Part shown: positions 50,690 through 59,501 of the stretch, piece by piece | How positions within the stretch are numbered: the first letter of the stretch is position 1 | Layout of the letters: the number at the start of each line of letters is the position of its first letter | From: CAVRXQ01 sp963838845 | Lineage (GTDB): Bacteria; Actinomycetota; Acidimicrobiia; Acidimicrobiales; Bog-793 | NCBI GenBank assembly: GCA_963838845.1 | Contig: CAWISR010000003.1 | Coordinates: 1,116,001-1,180,000 of the forward strand | Length of the DNA stretch: 64,000 nt | Reading direction: 5' to 3' | Program-made: the position numbers and the translations under genes | The notes under the pieces: model-generated | What the model was told of the DNA's origin: nothing | What the model saw: only the letters and a program-made list of their open reading frames with translations | Databases searched by the model: none

Positions 50690-52981
50690 GTGTCGTTGAG
50701 CGACTTCTCCGACCTCGACGAGGTCGGGCCTTTCACGCCGTCGCGCCCGGAAGCTGACGAAGCGGTCGACCTCGAGCCGATCCTGTACGACCTCAATCCT
50801 CCGCAGCGCGAGGCGGTCCTCTATGACGGCGGCCCACTCGTTGTCGTCGCCGGGGCGGGATCGGGCAAGACGCGTGTTCTTACGAGAAGGATCGCTCGCC
50901 TCGTCGCGACCGGTGTCGCGCCGTGGCGCATCCTTGCGATCACCTTCACGAACAAAGCCGCCGCCGAAGTCCGCCGCCGCGTCGTCGAGCTCGTCGGGCA
51001 AGACGCCGAGAAGATGTGGCTCTCGACGTTCCACTCCGCGTGCGTGCGCATCCTGCGCCGGCAGGCGGACCGGATCGGCTACGCATCGGGCTTTTCGATC
51101 TACGACGAGGGCGACACCCGGCGGCTCGTCGAGCACGTCCTCGACGATCTCGGCATCGACGCGAAGAGGCTCCCTGCGCGATCGGTGGTCGGGGCGATCA
51201 GCCAGGCGAAATCGGAGCTCCTCGATGCGAAGGACTACGCGGCGCGGGCGCGGACCTTTCCCGAGGAGAAGATCGCGGCGGCGTTCGCCGAGTACGAGCG
51301 GCGCCTTCGTGCCGCGCAGGCGATGGACTTCGACGACTTGTTGTCTTATGTCGTGCGACTCTTCCGTTCCGACGAAGGGGTCCGCGACTACTACCAGGAT
51401 CGCTTCGAGCACCTGCTCGTCGACGAATACCAGGACACGAACTTCGCGCAGAACGAGATCGTGAAGCTGATCGGCGCGAAGCACCGCAACGTTTGCGTCG
51501 TCGGTGACACCGATCAGAGCATCTACGCGTTCAGGGGCGCCGAGTTCCGCAATCTCTTGGATTTTGAGCGCGCGTTTCCCGATGCGAAGACGATCGTCCT
51601 CGATCAGAACTACCGCTCGACGCAGACGATCCTCGATGCGGCGAACGCGGTGATCGGTAACAACGTGATGCGCCAGGAAAAGAAGCTCTGGTCCGCGCTC
51701 GGCGAGGGGGAGAAGATCTACCGCTACCGCGGCGGCGACGAGCGCGACGAGGCGACGTTCGTCGCGAATGCGATCGCCGAACTCACGACCAAGGGCCAGA
51801 TCCGCCGCGGAGAGATCGCCGTCTTCTACCGGACGAACGCGCAGAGCCGCGCGATCGAGCAGGCGCTCGCCGACCGCGGCATTCCGTACCAGGTGATCGG
51901 CGGGGCGCGCTTTTATGACCGGCGCGAGGTGCGCGACGTTCTCGCGTACCTCCGTCTCGTCGTCAACCCCTTCGACGAGGTGTCGCTCCGGCGGGTGATC
52001 AACGTGCCAAAACGCGGCATCGGTGACACGACGGTCGCGAAGATCGGCGCGTACGCGGCCGCCCACGGCATCTCGTTCGCCGACGCGATCGCGCACGCGA
52101 GGGACGCCGGCGTCAAAGGACGGTCGCTCTCGGCGATCGGCGGCTTCCTGAGACTCGTGAGGAAGCTCGCCTCGCTGCGAGATCGCCACCCCTCGGAGAT
52201 CTTTGACGCGATCTTGGAGGAGACGGGGTACGACGAACTCCTCGAGGCCGAGGCTCAGTTGGCCGGACAGGGGGCGATCGACGCGGAGGGTCGCCTCGAG
52301 AACCTCGAGGAACTACGCGGCGTGACGGCGAGCCATGAGGGCGTCGAGACCTTCCTGCAGGCGATCGCGCTCGTCGCCTCGACCGACGACTTCGACGACT
52401 CGGGCGGCCGCGTCTGTTTGCTGACCTTGCACTCGGCAAAGGGGCTTGAGTTCGACGTCGTGTTTTTGACCGGCATGGAAGAAGGAGTCTTCCCCCACGA
52501 TCGCTCGCTCTCGGACCCGGCGAGCCTCGAAGAGGAGCGCCGCCTCGCGTATGTCGGCATCACGAGGGCGCGCAAGCGGCTCTACCTCACCTACACCTGG
52601 GTGCGGACGCTGTTCGGCCAGAGCCGCGACAGCCTGCAGAGCCGCTTCCTGCGGGAGATCCCCGAGCACCTCGTCGTCGACCTCGGTGAGGGACCGTCGG
52701 GCGCCTGGGCCCGATTCCGGCGCGAAGAGCCGGAGTTCGACGGTCCGCCGTCGTACGGGCGGTCGGGCACGCTGACGAGGCGTCGTGCCACACCCGTGAA
52801 GTCGACGGGAGCCGAAGAGCTCGGCCTTGGGGCCGGCGACAAAATCGTGCACGCCCGCTGGGGTGAGGGTGTCGTCGTCTCGGTCGCCGGCGAGGGGGAG
52901 AAGCAAGAGGCGGTCATCCGCTTCGAGCGCCAAGGCGAGAAGCGCTTTTTGTTGTCTGCAACTCCGCTAAAGCGTGCCTGA
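50690..52981 (+). CDS. pcrA: ATP-dependent DNA helicase PcrA/UvrD
   Basis: This superfamily-1 3'-5' helicase acts in repair and replication restart. Motif I is 'AGAGSGKTRVLTRR' (from residue 54), motif II 'VDEYQDTN', motif III 'GDTDQSIYAFRGA', motif IV 'LDQNYRSTQ', motif V 'LTLHSAKGLEFDVVFLTGME' and motif VI 'YVGITRARKRLYLTY'. The C-terminal 'HARWGEGVVVSVAGEG' is the PcrA RNA-polymerase-binding Tudor-like domain. At 763 residues it is complete. It starts with GTG seven bases after guaA and precedes sucC as in Mycobacterium. Confidence 0.97.
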   Translation: MSLSDFSDLDEVGPFTPSRPEADEAVDLEPILYDLNPPQREAVLYDGGPLVVVAGAGSGKTRVLTRRIARLVATGVAPWRILAITFTNKAAAEVRRRVVELVGQDAEKMWLSTFHSACVRILRRQADRIGYASGFSIYDEGDTRRLVEHVLDDLGIDAKRLPARSVVGAISQAKSELLDAKDYAARARTFPEEKIAAAFAEYERRLRAAQAMDFDDLLSYVVRLFRSDEGVRDYYQDRFEHLLVDEYQDTNFAQNEIVKLIGAKHRNVCVVGDTDQSIYAFRGAEFRNLLDFERAFPDAKTIVLDQNYRSTQTILDAANAVIGNNVMRQEKKLWSALGEGEKIYRYRGGDERDEATFVANAIAELTTKGQIRRGEIAVFYRTNAQSRAIEQALADRGIPYQVIGGARFYDRREVRDVLAYLRLVVNPFDEVSLRRVINVPKRGIGDTTVAKIGAYAAAHGISFADAIAHARDAGVKGRSLSAIGGFLRLVRKLASLRDRHPSEIFDAILEETGYDELLEAEAQLAGQGAIDAEGRLENLEELRGVTASHEGVETFLQAIALVASTDDFDDSGGRVCLLTLHSAKGLEFDVVFLTGMEEGVFPHDRSLSDPASLEEERRLAYVGITRARKRLYLTYTWVRTLFGQSRDSLQSRFLREIPEHLVVDLGEGPSGAWARFRREEPEFDGPPSYGRSGTLTRRRATPVKSTGAEELGLGAGDKIVHARWGEGVVVSVAGEGEKQEAVIRFERQGEKRFLLSATPLKRA

Positions 52982-53143
52982 TACGGAAGTGGCCCGCCTC
53001 AGAGGAGATGGGGTGACGCACGGGGGGTTGTGAGTCGCCCGATCCGCGAGACGGCCCTTAGGATCGTTTCGCCCGGTCGGCGGCCGGGCGCCGTCGCATC
53101 AGAGCAAAGGGTTGGTGCGCGACCGGACGAGGAGGACGACTCG

Positions 53144-54286
53144 GTGGATCTCTACGAGTACCAGGGCAAGCAGTACCTCGCCCGGTACGGGATCCCCGTC
53201 TCACCGGGAGCGGTTGCCGACACCGTCGACGAGGCGGTCGCCGCCGCAGACAAGTTCGGCTACCCGGCCGTGATCAAGGCGCAGGTGAAGGTCGGCGGTC
53301 GCGGCAAGGCGGGCGGCGTCAGGATCGCGAGCGACCGCGAGGAGGCCGAACGCCACGCGCGCGTGATCCTCGGTCTCGATATCAAGGGTCACGTCGTGAA
53401 GCGGCTCTGGGTCGAGACCGCTTCGGACATCGCGGCCGAGTACTACGCGAGCTTCACCCTCGACCGGGCCGCGAAGCTCCACCTCGCGATGATCTCGGCA
53501 AAGGGCGGCGTCGAGATCGAACAGGTCGCCGAAGAGGATCCCGACGCGATCGCGCGCGTCTGGGTGAACCCGATCGACCACGTCGACGCGCGTGCCCTGC
53601 GCGACGCGGCGCTGGCGAGCGGGATTGCCGCGCAAGCCGTCGACGCCGTCGTCGACGTGCTGGTGAAGCTGTATCGCTGTTACATCGAGGGCGATGCCGA
53701 TCTCGTCGAGATCAACCCGCTGATCGTCACGACCGATCGCGCTGTGCTCGCGCTCGACGCGAAGGTGACGCTCGACGACGACGCGGCCTTCCGCCATCCC
53801 GATTGGTCGGAGTTCGCCGACGCCGAGCCGGACGACCCTCGCGAGCGCTTCGCCAAGGAGAAGGGTCTCAGCTATGTCGGCCTCGACGGCACCGTGGGCA
53901 TTATCGCCAACGGAGCCGGACTCGCGATGAGCACGCTTGACGTCGTCAATCAGGTTGGCGGCGCGGCGGCGAATTTCTTGGACATCGGCGGCGGAGCGAA
54001 CGCCGACGTGATGGCGAACGCGCTCGAAGTCATCAACTCCGACGAGAACGTGCGCGTGATCCTCGTGAACATCTTTGGTGGCATCGTGCACTGCGACGAT
54101 GTCGCCCGTGGCATCCTCGCGGCGAGAGAGCGCGTGAAACTTTCGTCGTCGATCGTCGTCCGCCTCGACGGCACCCACGCGGAAGAGGCGCGGGCGTTGC
54201 TCGAGCCCCACCTGTCGGACTCGCTGATGAGGGAGGCGACGATGCTCGACGCGGCGCGCCGCGCCGTCGCCATCGCGGCCCGCTGA
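53144..54286 (+). CDS. sucC: Succinyl-CoA synthetase beta subunit
   Basis: With SucD this TCA-cycle enzyme makes succinate and a nucleoside triphosphate from succinyl-CoA. The 380-residue product starts 'VDLYEYQGKQYLARYGIPVS'; the ATP-grasp region has 'IKAQVKVGGRGKAGGVRI' and 'DLVEINPLIVT'; the C-terminal part has 'NFLDIGGGANADVM' and 'VNIFGGIVHCDDVARGI'. The GTG at 53144 is fixed by homology and a GAGGAGGAC upstream; the frame before it is non-coding. It overlaps sucD by one base. Confidence 0.97.
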   Translation: MDLYEYQGKQYLARYGIPVSPGAVADTVDEAVAAADKFGYPAVIKAQVKVGGRGKAGGVRIASDREEAERHARVILGLDIKGHVVKRLWVETASDIAAEYYASFTLDRAAKLHLAMISAKGGVEIEQVAEEDPDAIARVWVNPIDHVDARALRDAALASGIAAQAVDAVVDVLVKLYRCYIEGDADLVEINPLIVTTDRAVLALDAKVTLDDDAAFRHPDWSEFADAEPDDPRERFAKEKGLSYVGLDGTVGIIANGAGLAMSTLDVVNQVGGAAANFLDIGGGANADVMANALEVINSDENVRVILVNIFGGIVHCDDVARGILAARERVKLSSSIVVRLDGTHAEEARALLEPHLSDSLMREATMLDAARRAVAIAAR

Positions 54287-55173
54287 TGAGCATCTGGGCG
54301 GACGAGACGACGCGCGTCGTCGTCCAGGGGCTGACCGGAAGCCAGGGGCGCTTCCACGGTCTGCGCAACCGCGACTACGGCACGAAGGTCGTCGCCGGCG
54401 TCACCCCGGGAAAGGGCGGGGAATCCGTCGAGGGGATCCCCGTCTACGACACCGTCTCAGAGGCGGTCGCGGCGACCGGCGCGAACGCGAGTTTCGTCGC
54501 CGTGCCCCCGAAAGGCGCGCCCGCCGCGATCCTCGAGGCGGCCGAGGCCGGGATCGCGCTCGTCGTCTGCATCACCGAGCACATCCCCGCCAAAGACGAA
54601 GCCCTCGCGTTCAACGAGCTGCGCCGCAACTATCCCGCCACGCGCCTCGTCGGTCCGAACTGTCCGGGGATCATCTCGCCGGGCAAATGCAACATCGGCA
54701 TCACCGCCGGCGAGATCGCGCTCCCGGGCGGACCGGTCGGCATCGTCAGTCGATCGGGGACGCTCACCTACCAGGCGCTGCACGAGCTCACCCAACAGGG
54801 TGTCGGGCAGACGACCTGCGTCGGCATCGGCGGCGACCGCGTGCCGGGGACGAGCTTCGTCGACGTCCTCGAGGCTTTCGAAGCCGACCCGGCGACAGAA
54901 GCGGTGATGCTGATCGGGGAGATCGGCGGTGCCGAGGAAGAGCGCGCCGCGGCCTTTGTCGCCGAGAAGATGTCGAAGCCCGTCGTCGCGTACATCGCCG
55001 GCCTCACGGCGCCGCCGGGGAGGACGATGGGTCACGCCGGGGCGATCATCTCGGGTTCGGCGGGCACGGCGAAGGCGAAGATCGAAGCGCTGACCGCCGC
55101 CGGCGCGAAGGTTGGGCGCAGTCCGTCCGAGGCCGGAGAACTGATGGTGGAGGTCGTCCACTCCCTTGGCTGA
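54286..55173 (+). CDS. sucD: Succinyl-CoA synthetase alpha subunit
   Basis: The 295-residue alpha subunit binds CoA through its Rossmann domain ('VVVQGLTGSQGRFH') and carries the phosphohistidine H250 in 'GRTMGHAGAIISGSAGTAKA'. The 'GPNCPGIISPG' and 'GIGGDRVPGTSFVDVLEAF' segments are conserved. The ATG overlaps sucC (TGATG). Its last eight bases overlap the purN start. Confidence 0.98.
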   Translation: MSIWADETTRVVVQGLTGSQGRFHGLRNRDYGTKVVAGVTPGKGGESVEGIPVYDTVSEAVAATGANASFVAVPPKGAPAAILEAAEAGIALVVCITEHIPAKDEALAFNELRRNYPATRLVGPNCPGIISPGKCNIGITAGEIALPGGPVGIVSRSGTLTYQALHELTQQGVGQTTCVGIGGDRVPGTSFVDVLEAFEADPATEAVMLIGEIGGAEEERAAAFVAEKMSKPVVAYIAGLTAPPGRTMGHAGAIISGSAGTAKAKIEALTAAGAKVGRSPSEAGELMVEVVHSLG

Positions 55174-55777
55174 GGGTCCGAGTTCGCCGCCACGCCTCGG
55201 CGTCTTGGCGTCGGGGACCGGTTCGATCCTCGTGGCGCTGATCGCCGACGGACTGCCGATCGTCGTCGCCGCCACTGATCGCCCCTGCGCCGCCGAGCAG
55301 ATCGCGTTTCGTGCGGGGATCCCGCTCGAGCGGGTCGAGCGGCGCGACTTCTCCCCGGAATTCGACCGGGCTCGCTACACCGACGAGCTCATCGGTGCAC
55401 TCCGTGCTCACCGTGTCGACGTCGTCGCCATGGCCGGGTTCGGGACGGTGCTCACCGGCGATTTCGTCACGGCCTTTTCCGGCCACGTTTTGAACACCCA
55501 CCCGTCGCTGCTGCCCGCGTTCCGAGGCTGGCACGCCGTCCGCGCCGCGCTCTCGGCGGGCGTCGAGAAGACCGGATGTACCGTCCACCTCGTCACCGAG
55601 TCGGTCGACGAGGGCCCGGTGCTCGCGCAGCAGCAGGTGCCGATCCTGCCGTCCGACGACGAGGCGACGCTGCACGAGCGCATCAAGGCGGTCGAGCGCG
55701 TGCTCTACCCGGCGACGGTGCGCGCCTACCTCGCCTCGGTGACGCCCGGATTCGCCGGACAACGGGTGGCGCGGTGA
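55166..55777 (+). CDS. purN: Phosphoribosylglycinamide formyltransferase
   Basis: PurN uses 10-formyl-tetrahydrofolate to formylate GAR in purine synthesis. Catalytic N110, H112 and D148 are found in 'VLNTHPSLLPAFRGWHAV' and 'ESVDEGPVLAQ'. The N-terminal phosphate loop is 'VLASGTGSILVAL', a variant of the usual SGSGTNLQ. The 203-residue frame begins at TTG 55166 inside the end of sucD; no better start exists before the conserved strand. Its end overlaps purH (GTGA). folD, which makes its cofactor, is close by. Confidence 0.94.
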   Translation: MAEGPSSPPRLGVLASGTGSILVALIADGLPIVVAATDRPCAAEQIAFRAGIPLERVERRDFSPEFDRARYTDELIGALRAHRVDVVAMAGFGTVLTGDFVTAFSGHVLNTHPSLLPAFRGWHAVRAALSAGVEKTGCTVHLVTESVDEGPVLAQQQVPILPSDDEATLHERIKAVERVLYPATVRAYLASVTPGFAGQRVAR

Positions 55778-57288
55778 GGGCGCTGATCTCGGTCTCGGAC
55801 AAGAGCGCCCTCGTCGTCTTCGCGAGCGAACTCGAAAAGCTCGGTGTGGAGATCATCGCGAGCGGTGGGACAGCGGAGATGCTCGTCGGCGCAGGGATCG
55901 CGCACCGGCGCGTCGACGACGTCACGGGACAGAAAGAGATGCTCAACGGCCGGGTGAAGACCCTCCATCCGGCGATCCACGCCGGCATCCTCGCCGATCG
56001 GGACAACCCGCAGCACCTCGCCGAGCTCGAACGCGAAGAAGTCGAGCCGATCGACCTCGTCGTGTGCAACCTGTATCCGTTTGCCGACGACCCGTCGATC
56101 GAGCTCATCGACATCGGCGGACCGACGATGGTGCGCGCGGCGGCGAAGAACCACGCGCACGTCGGTGTCGTGGTCGACCCGAACGATTACGCGACCGTGA
56201 TCGACGAGCTCCGTCGGGAGGGGCGACTGTCTGACGAGACCCGCAAGCGGCTCGCCACTGCGGCGTTCTCGCACGTCGCAAGTTACGACGCGGCGATCGC
56301 GAACTGGTTCCTCGCGGATGACAAAGGCGAACTTCCGCCTTCGTTCCATGTCGCCCTCGAGAAGCAGGAGCCACTCCGCTACGGCGAGAACCCCCACCAA
56401 AGGGGAGCGCGTTACACGTCGGTCGGCCTGGCGAGCTGGTGGGACGGCGTCATGCAGCACTCCGGACGCGAGCTGTCGTTCCTCAACCTCGTCGACGCCG
56501 AGGCTGCCTGGACGATCTGTCACGACGTCTTGGGCATCGGCGGTGCGACGGTCGCCGCGGTGATCGTCAAGCACGCGAACCCGTGCGGCGTTGCGATCGG
56601 GACCGACGCCACAGACGTCTACGAAAGGGCTTTCGCCGCGGATGAGGTCTCCGCGTTCGGCGGGATTGTCGCGATCTCGGCCGTCGTCGACGACGCGCTC
56701 GCCGAAGCGATCGTCCACAACGCCCTTGCCGACGTCTTGATTGCGCCGGGATACTTCCCCGGTGCAATTGCCCGCTTTGCTGAGAAGCGGAAGAACATGC
56801 GCGTCTTCGAGGCACCTCTGCCGTCGAGGTCGAGCATCTCTTTCCGCGAGTTCGCCGAAGGATTCCTCGTCCAGGACCGTGACGTCGTCTCGCCACGCTC
56901 CGAGGCGTGGCGGGTCGTCACGAGCCGCCAACCAACGGATGCGGAGTGGGTCGACGCGGAGCTCGCCTGGCGGGTGTGCGCCGCGGCGTCCTCGAACGCG
57001 ATCGTCGTTGCTAGGGGCGGCGTCGTCGTTGGGGTCGGCTGCGGGCAGCAGAACCGGCGCGACGCGGCGCGCCTCGCGCAGGAGAAAGCCGCCGGCCGGG
57101 CGGCGGGCGGCGCCGGCGCGAGCGACGCGTTCTTCCCCTTCCGTGACGGCCTCGATGCGGTCTGTGACGCGGGAGTCGGCGTCGTCGTCGAACCTGGGGG
57201 ATCGCTACGCGACGATGAGGTGATCGCCGCCGCCGACGAACGTAACGTGGCGCTCGTCATGACGGGCGAACGGCACTTCCGCCATTGA
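55774..57288 (+). CDS. purH: Bifunctional AICAR transformylase/IMP cyclohydrolase
   Basis: PurH carries out the last two steps to IMP. The cyclohydrolase (MGS-like) domain has 'ISVSDKSALVVFASELEKLG', 'GRVKTLHPAIHAGILADR' and 'DIGGPTMVRAAAKNH'; the transformylase domain has 'LRYGENPHQRGARYT', 'VKHANPCGVAIG' (catalytic Lys and His) and the end 'DAFFPFRDGLDA' to 'MTGERHFRH'. At 504 residues it is complete. It begins with GTG overlapping purN by 4 bp. Confidence 0.98.
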   Translation: MRALISVSDKSALVVFASELEKLGVEIIASGGTAEMLVGAGIAHRRVDDVTGQKEMLNGRVKTLHPAIHAGILADRDNPQHLAELEREEVEPIDLVVCNLYPFADDPSIELIDIGGPTMVRAAAKNHAHVGVVVDPNDYATVIDELRREGRLSDETRKRLATAAFSHVASYDAAIANWFLADDKGELPPSFHVALEKQEPLRYGENPHQRGARYTSVGLASWWDGVMQHSGRELSFLNLVDAEAAWTICHDVLGIGGATVAAVIVKHANPCGVAIGTDATDVYERAFAADEVSAFGGIVAISAVVDDALAEAIVHNALADVLIAPGYFPGAIARFAEKRKNMRVFEAPLPSRSSISFREFAEGFLVQDRDVVSPRSEAWRVVTSRQPTDAEWVDAELAWRVCAAASSNAIVVARGGVVVGVGCGQQNRRDAARLAQEKAAGRAAGGAGASDAFFPFRDGLDAVCDAGVGVVVEPGGSLRDDEVIAAADERNVALVMTGERHFRH

Positions 57289-57301
57289 GCGCGCCACCGC
57301 G

Positions 57302-58159
57302 ATGACCGCTGTCATCCTCGACGGTGCGGCGCTCGCCGAGCGGATCCTCGCCGAGGTTTCCGCCGAAGTGGAAGAGATGCGCAACCGCGGCGTCGTACCG
57401 GGACTGGGCACGATCCTCGTTGGTGACGACCCGGCGAGCGCCCGCTACGTCGAGCTGAAGCACGAAGACTCGGCCGCTGTCGGCATCGCGTCGTTCGGGG
57501 AGCATCTTCCCCAGGACGCGTCGATCGAGGACGTCTTGGCGGTGGTGCGCCGCTTCAACGACGACCCGGCAATCGATGCGTTCTTGGTGCAGGTCCCGCT
57601 TCCGTCCCATCTCAACGATTTCGACGCCCTGTTGGCGATCGACCCGCGAAAAGACGTCGACGGCCTACACCCGGTCAACCTCGGCCGGCTCGTGATCGGC
57701 GTCGACGGTCCCTTGCCCTGCACCCCGGCGGGGATCGTCGAGTTGCTCGCGCATCACGACGTACCCGTGGAGGGCCGCAACGCGGTGGTGATCGGTCGTG
57801 GCCTCACGATTGGGAGGCCACTCGCGTTGTTGCTCTCTTCGAAGCGTCCGCACTGCAACGCGGCCGTCACCGCCTTGCACACCGGGGTGGCGGACATCGG
57901 TGCGTACACGCGCCGCGCCGACGTCATCGTCTCGGCCGTCGGCAGGGCGGGGCTGCTGACGAAGGAGATGGTGAAGCCCGGCGCCGCTGTCGTCGGCGCG
58001 GGAACCTCATTCGAGGGGCGGCGATTGCTGTCCGACGTCGCAGAGGACGTCGCCGAAGTCGCGGGATACATCACGCCGCGCATCGGTGGTGTTGGTCCGA
58101 TGACCCGCGCGATGCTGCTGAAGAACGCCGTTCTCGCGGCACGTCGCCGCCTCTCCTGA
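57302..58159 (+). CDS. folD: Methylene-tetrahydrofolate dehydrogenase/cyclohydrolase
   Basis: FolD turns 5,10-methylene-THF into 10-formyl-THF, the one-carbon donor for PurN and PurH. The catalytic Lys is in 'SARYVELKHEDSAAVGI', and 'VQVPLPSHLN', 'KDVDGLHPVNLGRL', 'VVIGRGLTIGRPLALLL' (NADP site) and 'GGVGPMTRAMLLKNAV' are conserved. The 285-residue length is normal. It lies 14 bases after purH, an apt placing. Confidence 0.97.
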   Translation: MTAVILDGAALAERILAEVSAEVEEMRNRGVVPGLGTILVGDDPASARYVELKHEDSAAVGIASFGEHLPQDASIEDVLAVVRRFNDDPAIDAFLVQVPLPSHLNDFDALLAIDPRKDVDGLHPVNLGRLVIGVDGPLPCTPAGIVELLAHHDVPVEGRNAVVIGRGLTIGRPLALLLSSKRPHCNAAVTALHTGVADIGAYTRRADVIVSAVGRAGLLTKEMVKPGAAVVGAGTSFEGRRLLSDVAEDVAEVAGYITPRIGGVGPMTRAMLLKNAVLAARRRLS

Positions 58160-58161
58160 GG

Positions 58162-58318
58162 GTGGCGGTCGGACCAGTGCAGAGGGTGATCGAGGCGGCC
58201 GGTGCGGATGCGGTGCGTCGCGTGGTTCACGACGTGCTCAAAGCAGACGCAAGTCCGACGGCCAGCTGCGTCAGGACAGCGTGTTCCGCTACATGCTCGC
58301 AAAGAAGCCGGGCTGAAC
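58162..58318 (+). other. Short gap with possible decayed small gene
   Basis: The frame from GTG 58162 reads 'VAVGPVQRVIEAAGADAVRR' and on to 'VVHDVLKADA', then turns into Ser/Cys-rich nonsense. A one-base change of frame near 58250 gives 'KSDGQLRQDSVFRYMLAKKP' and a stop just before the next gene. The joined reading of about 51 residues looks more protein-like than either part. I do not recognise it, and it may be chance. Confidence 0.2.
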
Positions 58319-58319
58319 C

Positions 58320-59501
58320 GTGACGGATCGAAAGTCGCCACAGCTCGGCGCGATCGACCTCCTCATGGTCGACGAGCTCTTCGACCCCGAACCGCGGCAG
58401 GTGCAAAAGACCGTCCGTTCCTGGGCGAGGAGACGCCTCCTTCCCGACATCGAGGCGTGGTACGAAGAGGGCGCGTTCCCATCCGAGATCGGCAGCGAGC
58501 TTGGGACGCTCGGATTATTCGGGATGTACGCGGAGCCCGACGGGACGCCGGGAATGGATCCGGTCTCGTACGGCCTCGTGATGGTCGAGCTCGAGGCGAT
58601 CGACAGCGGGTTCCGCTCGTTCTGCTCGGTGCAGAGCTCGCTCTGCATGTACCCGATCCAGCGGTACGGATCAGACGAGCAGAAGAGTCGTTGGTTGCCG
58701 GAGATGGCACGTGGCGAGGCGATCGGGTGCTTCGGGCTCACGGAGCCGGACTCAGGAAGCGATCCCGCCTCGATGCGCACTCACGCTCGCAAGGAGGGCG
58801 CCGATTGGGTGATCTCCGGATCGAAGATGTGGATCACGAACGGCAGTCGTGCCGACGTCGCCGTGGTCTGGGCGAAGACCGAGGACGGGATGCGCGGCTT
58901 CCTCGTCGAAAAAGGCACTCCCGGGTTCACGACCCGCGACGTGCACCACAAGCTGTCGTTGCGAGCGAGCATCACGAGCGAGCTCACGTTCGACGCCGTG
59001 CGCGTCCCGGAATCGGCGCTGCTGCCCGGCGTGAAGGGGCTGCGCGGCCCGCTCTCGTGTCTCAACGAGGCGCGCTACGGGATCGCCTGGGGCGTCATGG
59101 GCGCGGCGCGCAGCTGCCTTGAGGCAGCGCTCGGCTACGCGACCTCACGTGAGCAGTTCGGTCGCGCGATCGGTAGCTTCCAGCTCACGCAGGCGAAGCT
59201 CGCCGACATGTCGCTTGAATACTCCAAGGGACTGTTGTTGGCGCACCGGCTCGCGCAGCTGAAGGCGGCGGGAGCGCTGCGACCTGAGCAGGTGAGCGTG
59301 GCGAAGTTGAACAACACGCGCGAAGCGATCGCGATCGCCCGTGAATGCCGCACGATCCTCGGCGCGAACGGAATCACGCTCGAATATCCCGTCATGCGTC
59401 ACGCGGCGAACCTCGAGTCCGTCCTCACCTACGAGGGGACCGCTGAGGTCCACCAGCTCGCGATCGGACGGGCGCTCACGGGGCTCGACGCGTTCAGCTG
59501 A
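58320..59501 (+). CDS. gcdH: Acyl-CoA dehydrogenase, glutaryl-CoA-dehydrogenase-like
   Basis: The 393-residue flavoenzyme matches glutaryl-CoA dehydrogenase in detail: 'GFRSFCSVQSSLCMYPIQRY', 'GCFGLTEPDSGSDPASM', 'KMWITNGSRADVAVVWAK', 'CLNEARYGIAWGVMGAA' and the catalytic glutamate in 'LTYEGTAEVHQLAIGRALTG'. It would oxidise and decarboxylate glutaryl-CoA to crotonyl-CoA in lysine/tryptophan or aromatic breakdown. It starts with GTG. Its 3' end overlaps the convergent transporter remnant by eight bases. Confidence 0.9.
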   Translation: MTDRKSPQLGAIDLLMVDELFDPEPRQVQKTVRSWARRRLLPDIEAWYEEGAFPSEIGSELGTLGLFGMYAEPDGTPGMDPVSYGLVMVELEAIDSGFRSFCSVQSSLCMYPIQRYGSDEQKSRWLPEMARGEAIGCFGLTEPDSGSDPASMRTHARKEGADWVISGSKMWITNGSRADVAVVWAKTEDGMRGFLVEKGTPGFTTRDVHHKLSLRASITSELTFDAVRVPESALLPGVKGLRGPLSCLNEARYGIAWGVMGAARSCLEAALGYATSREQFGRAIGSFQLTQAKLADMSLEYSKGLLLAHRLAQLKAAGALRPEQVSVAKLNNTREAIAIARECRTILGANGITLEYPVMRHAANLESVLTYEGTAEVHQLAIGRALTGLDAFS

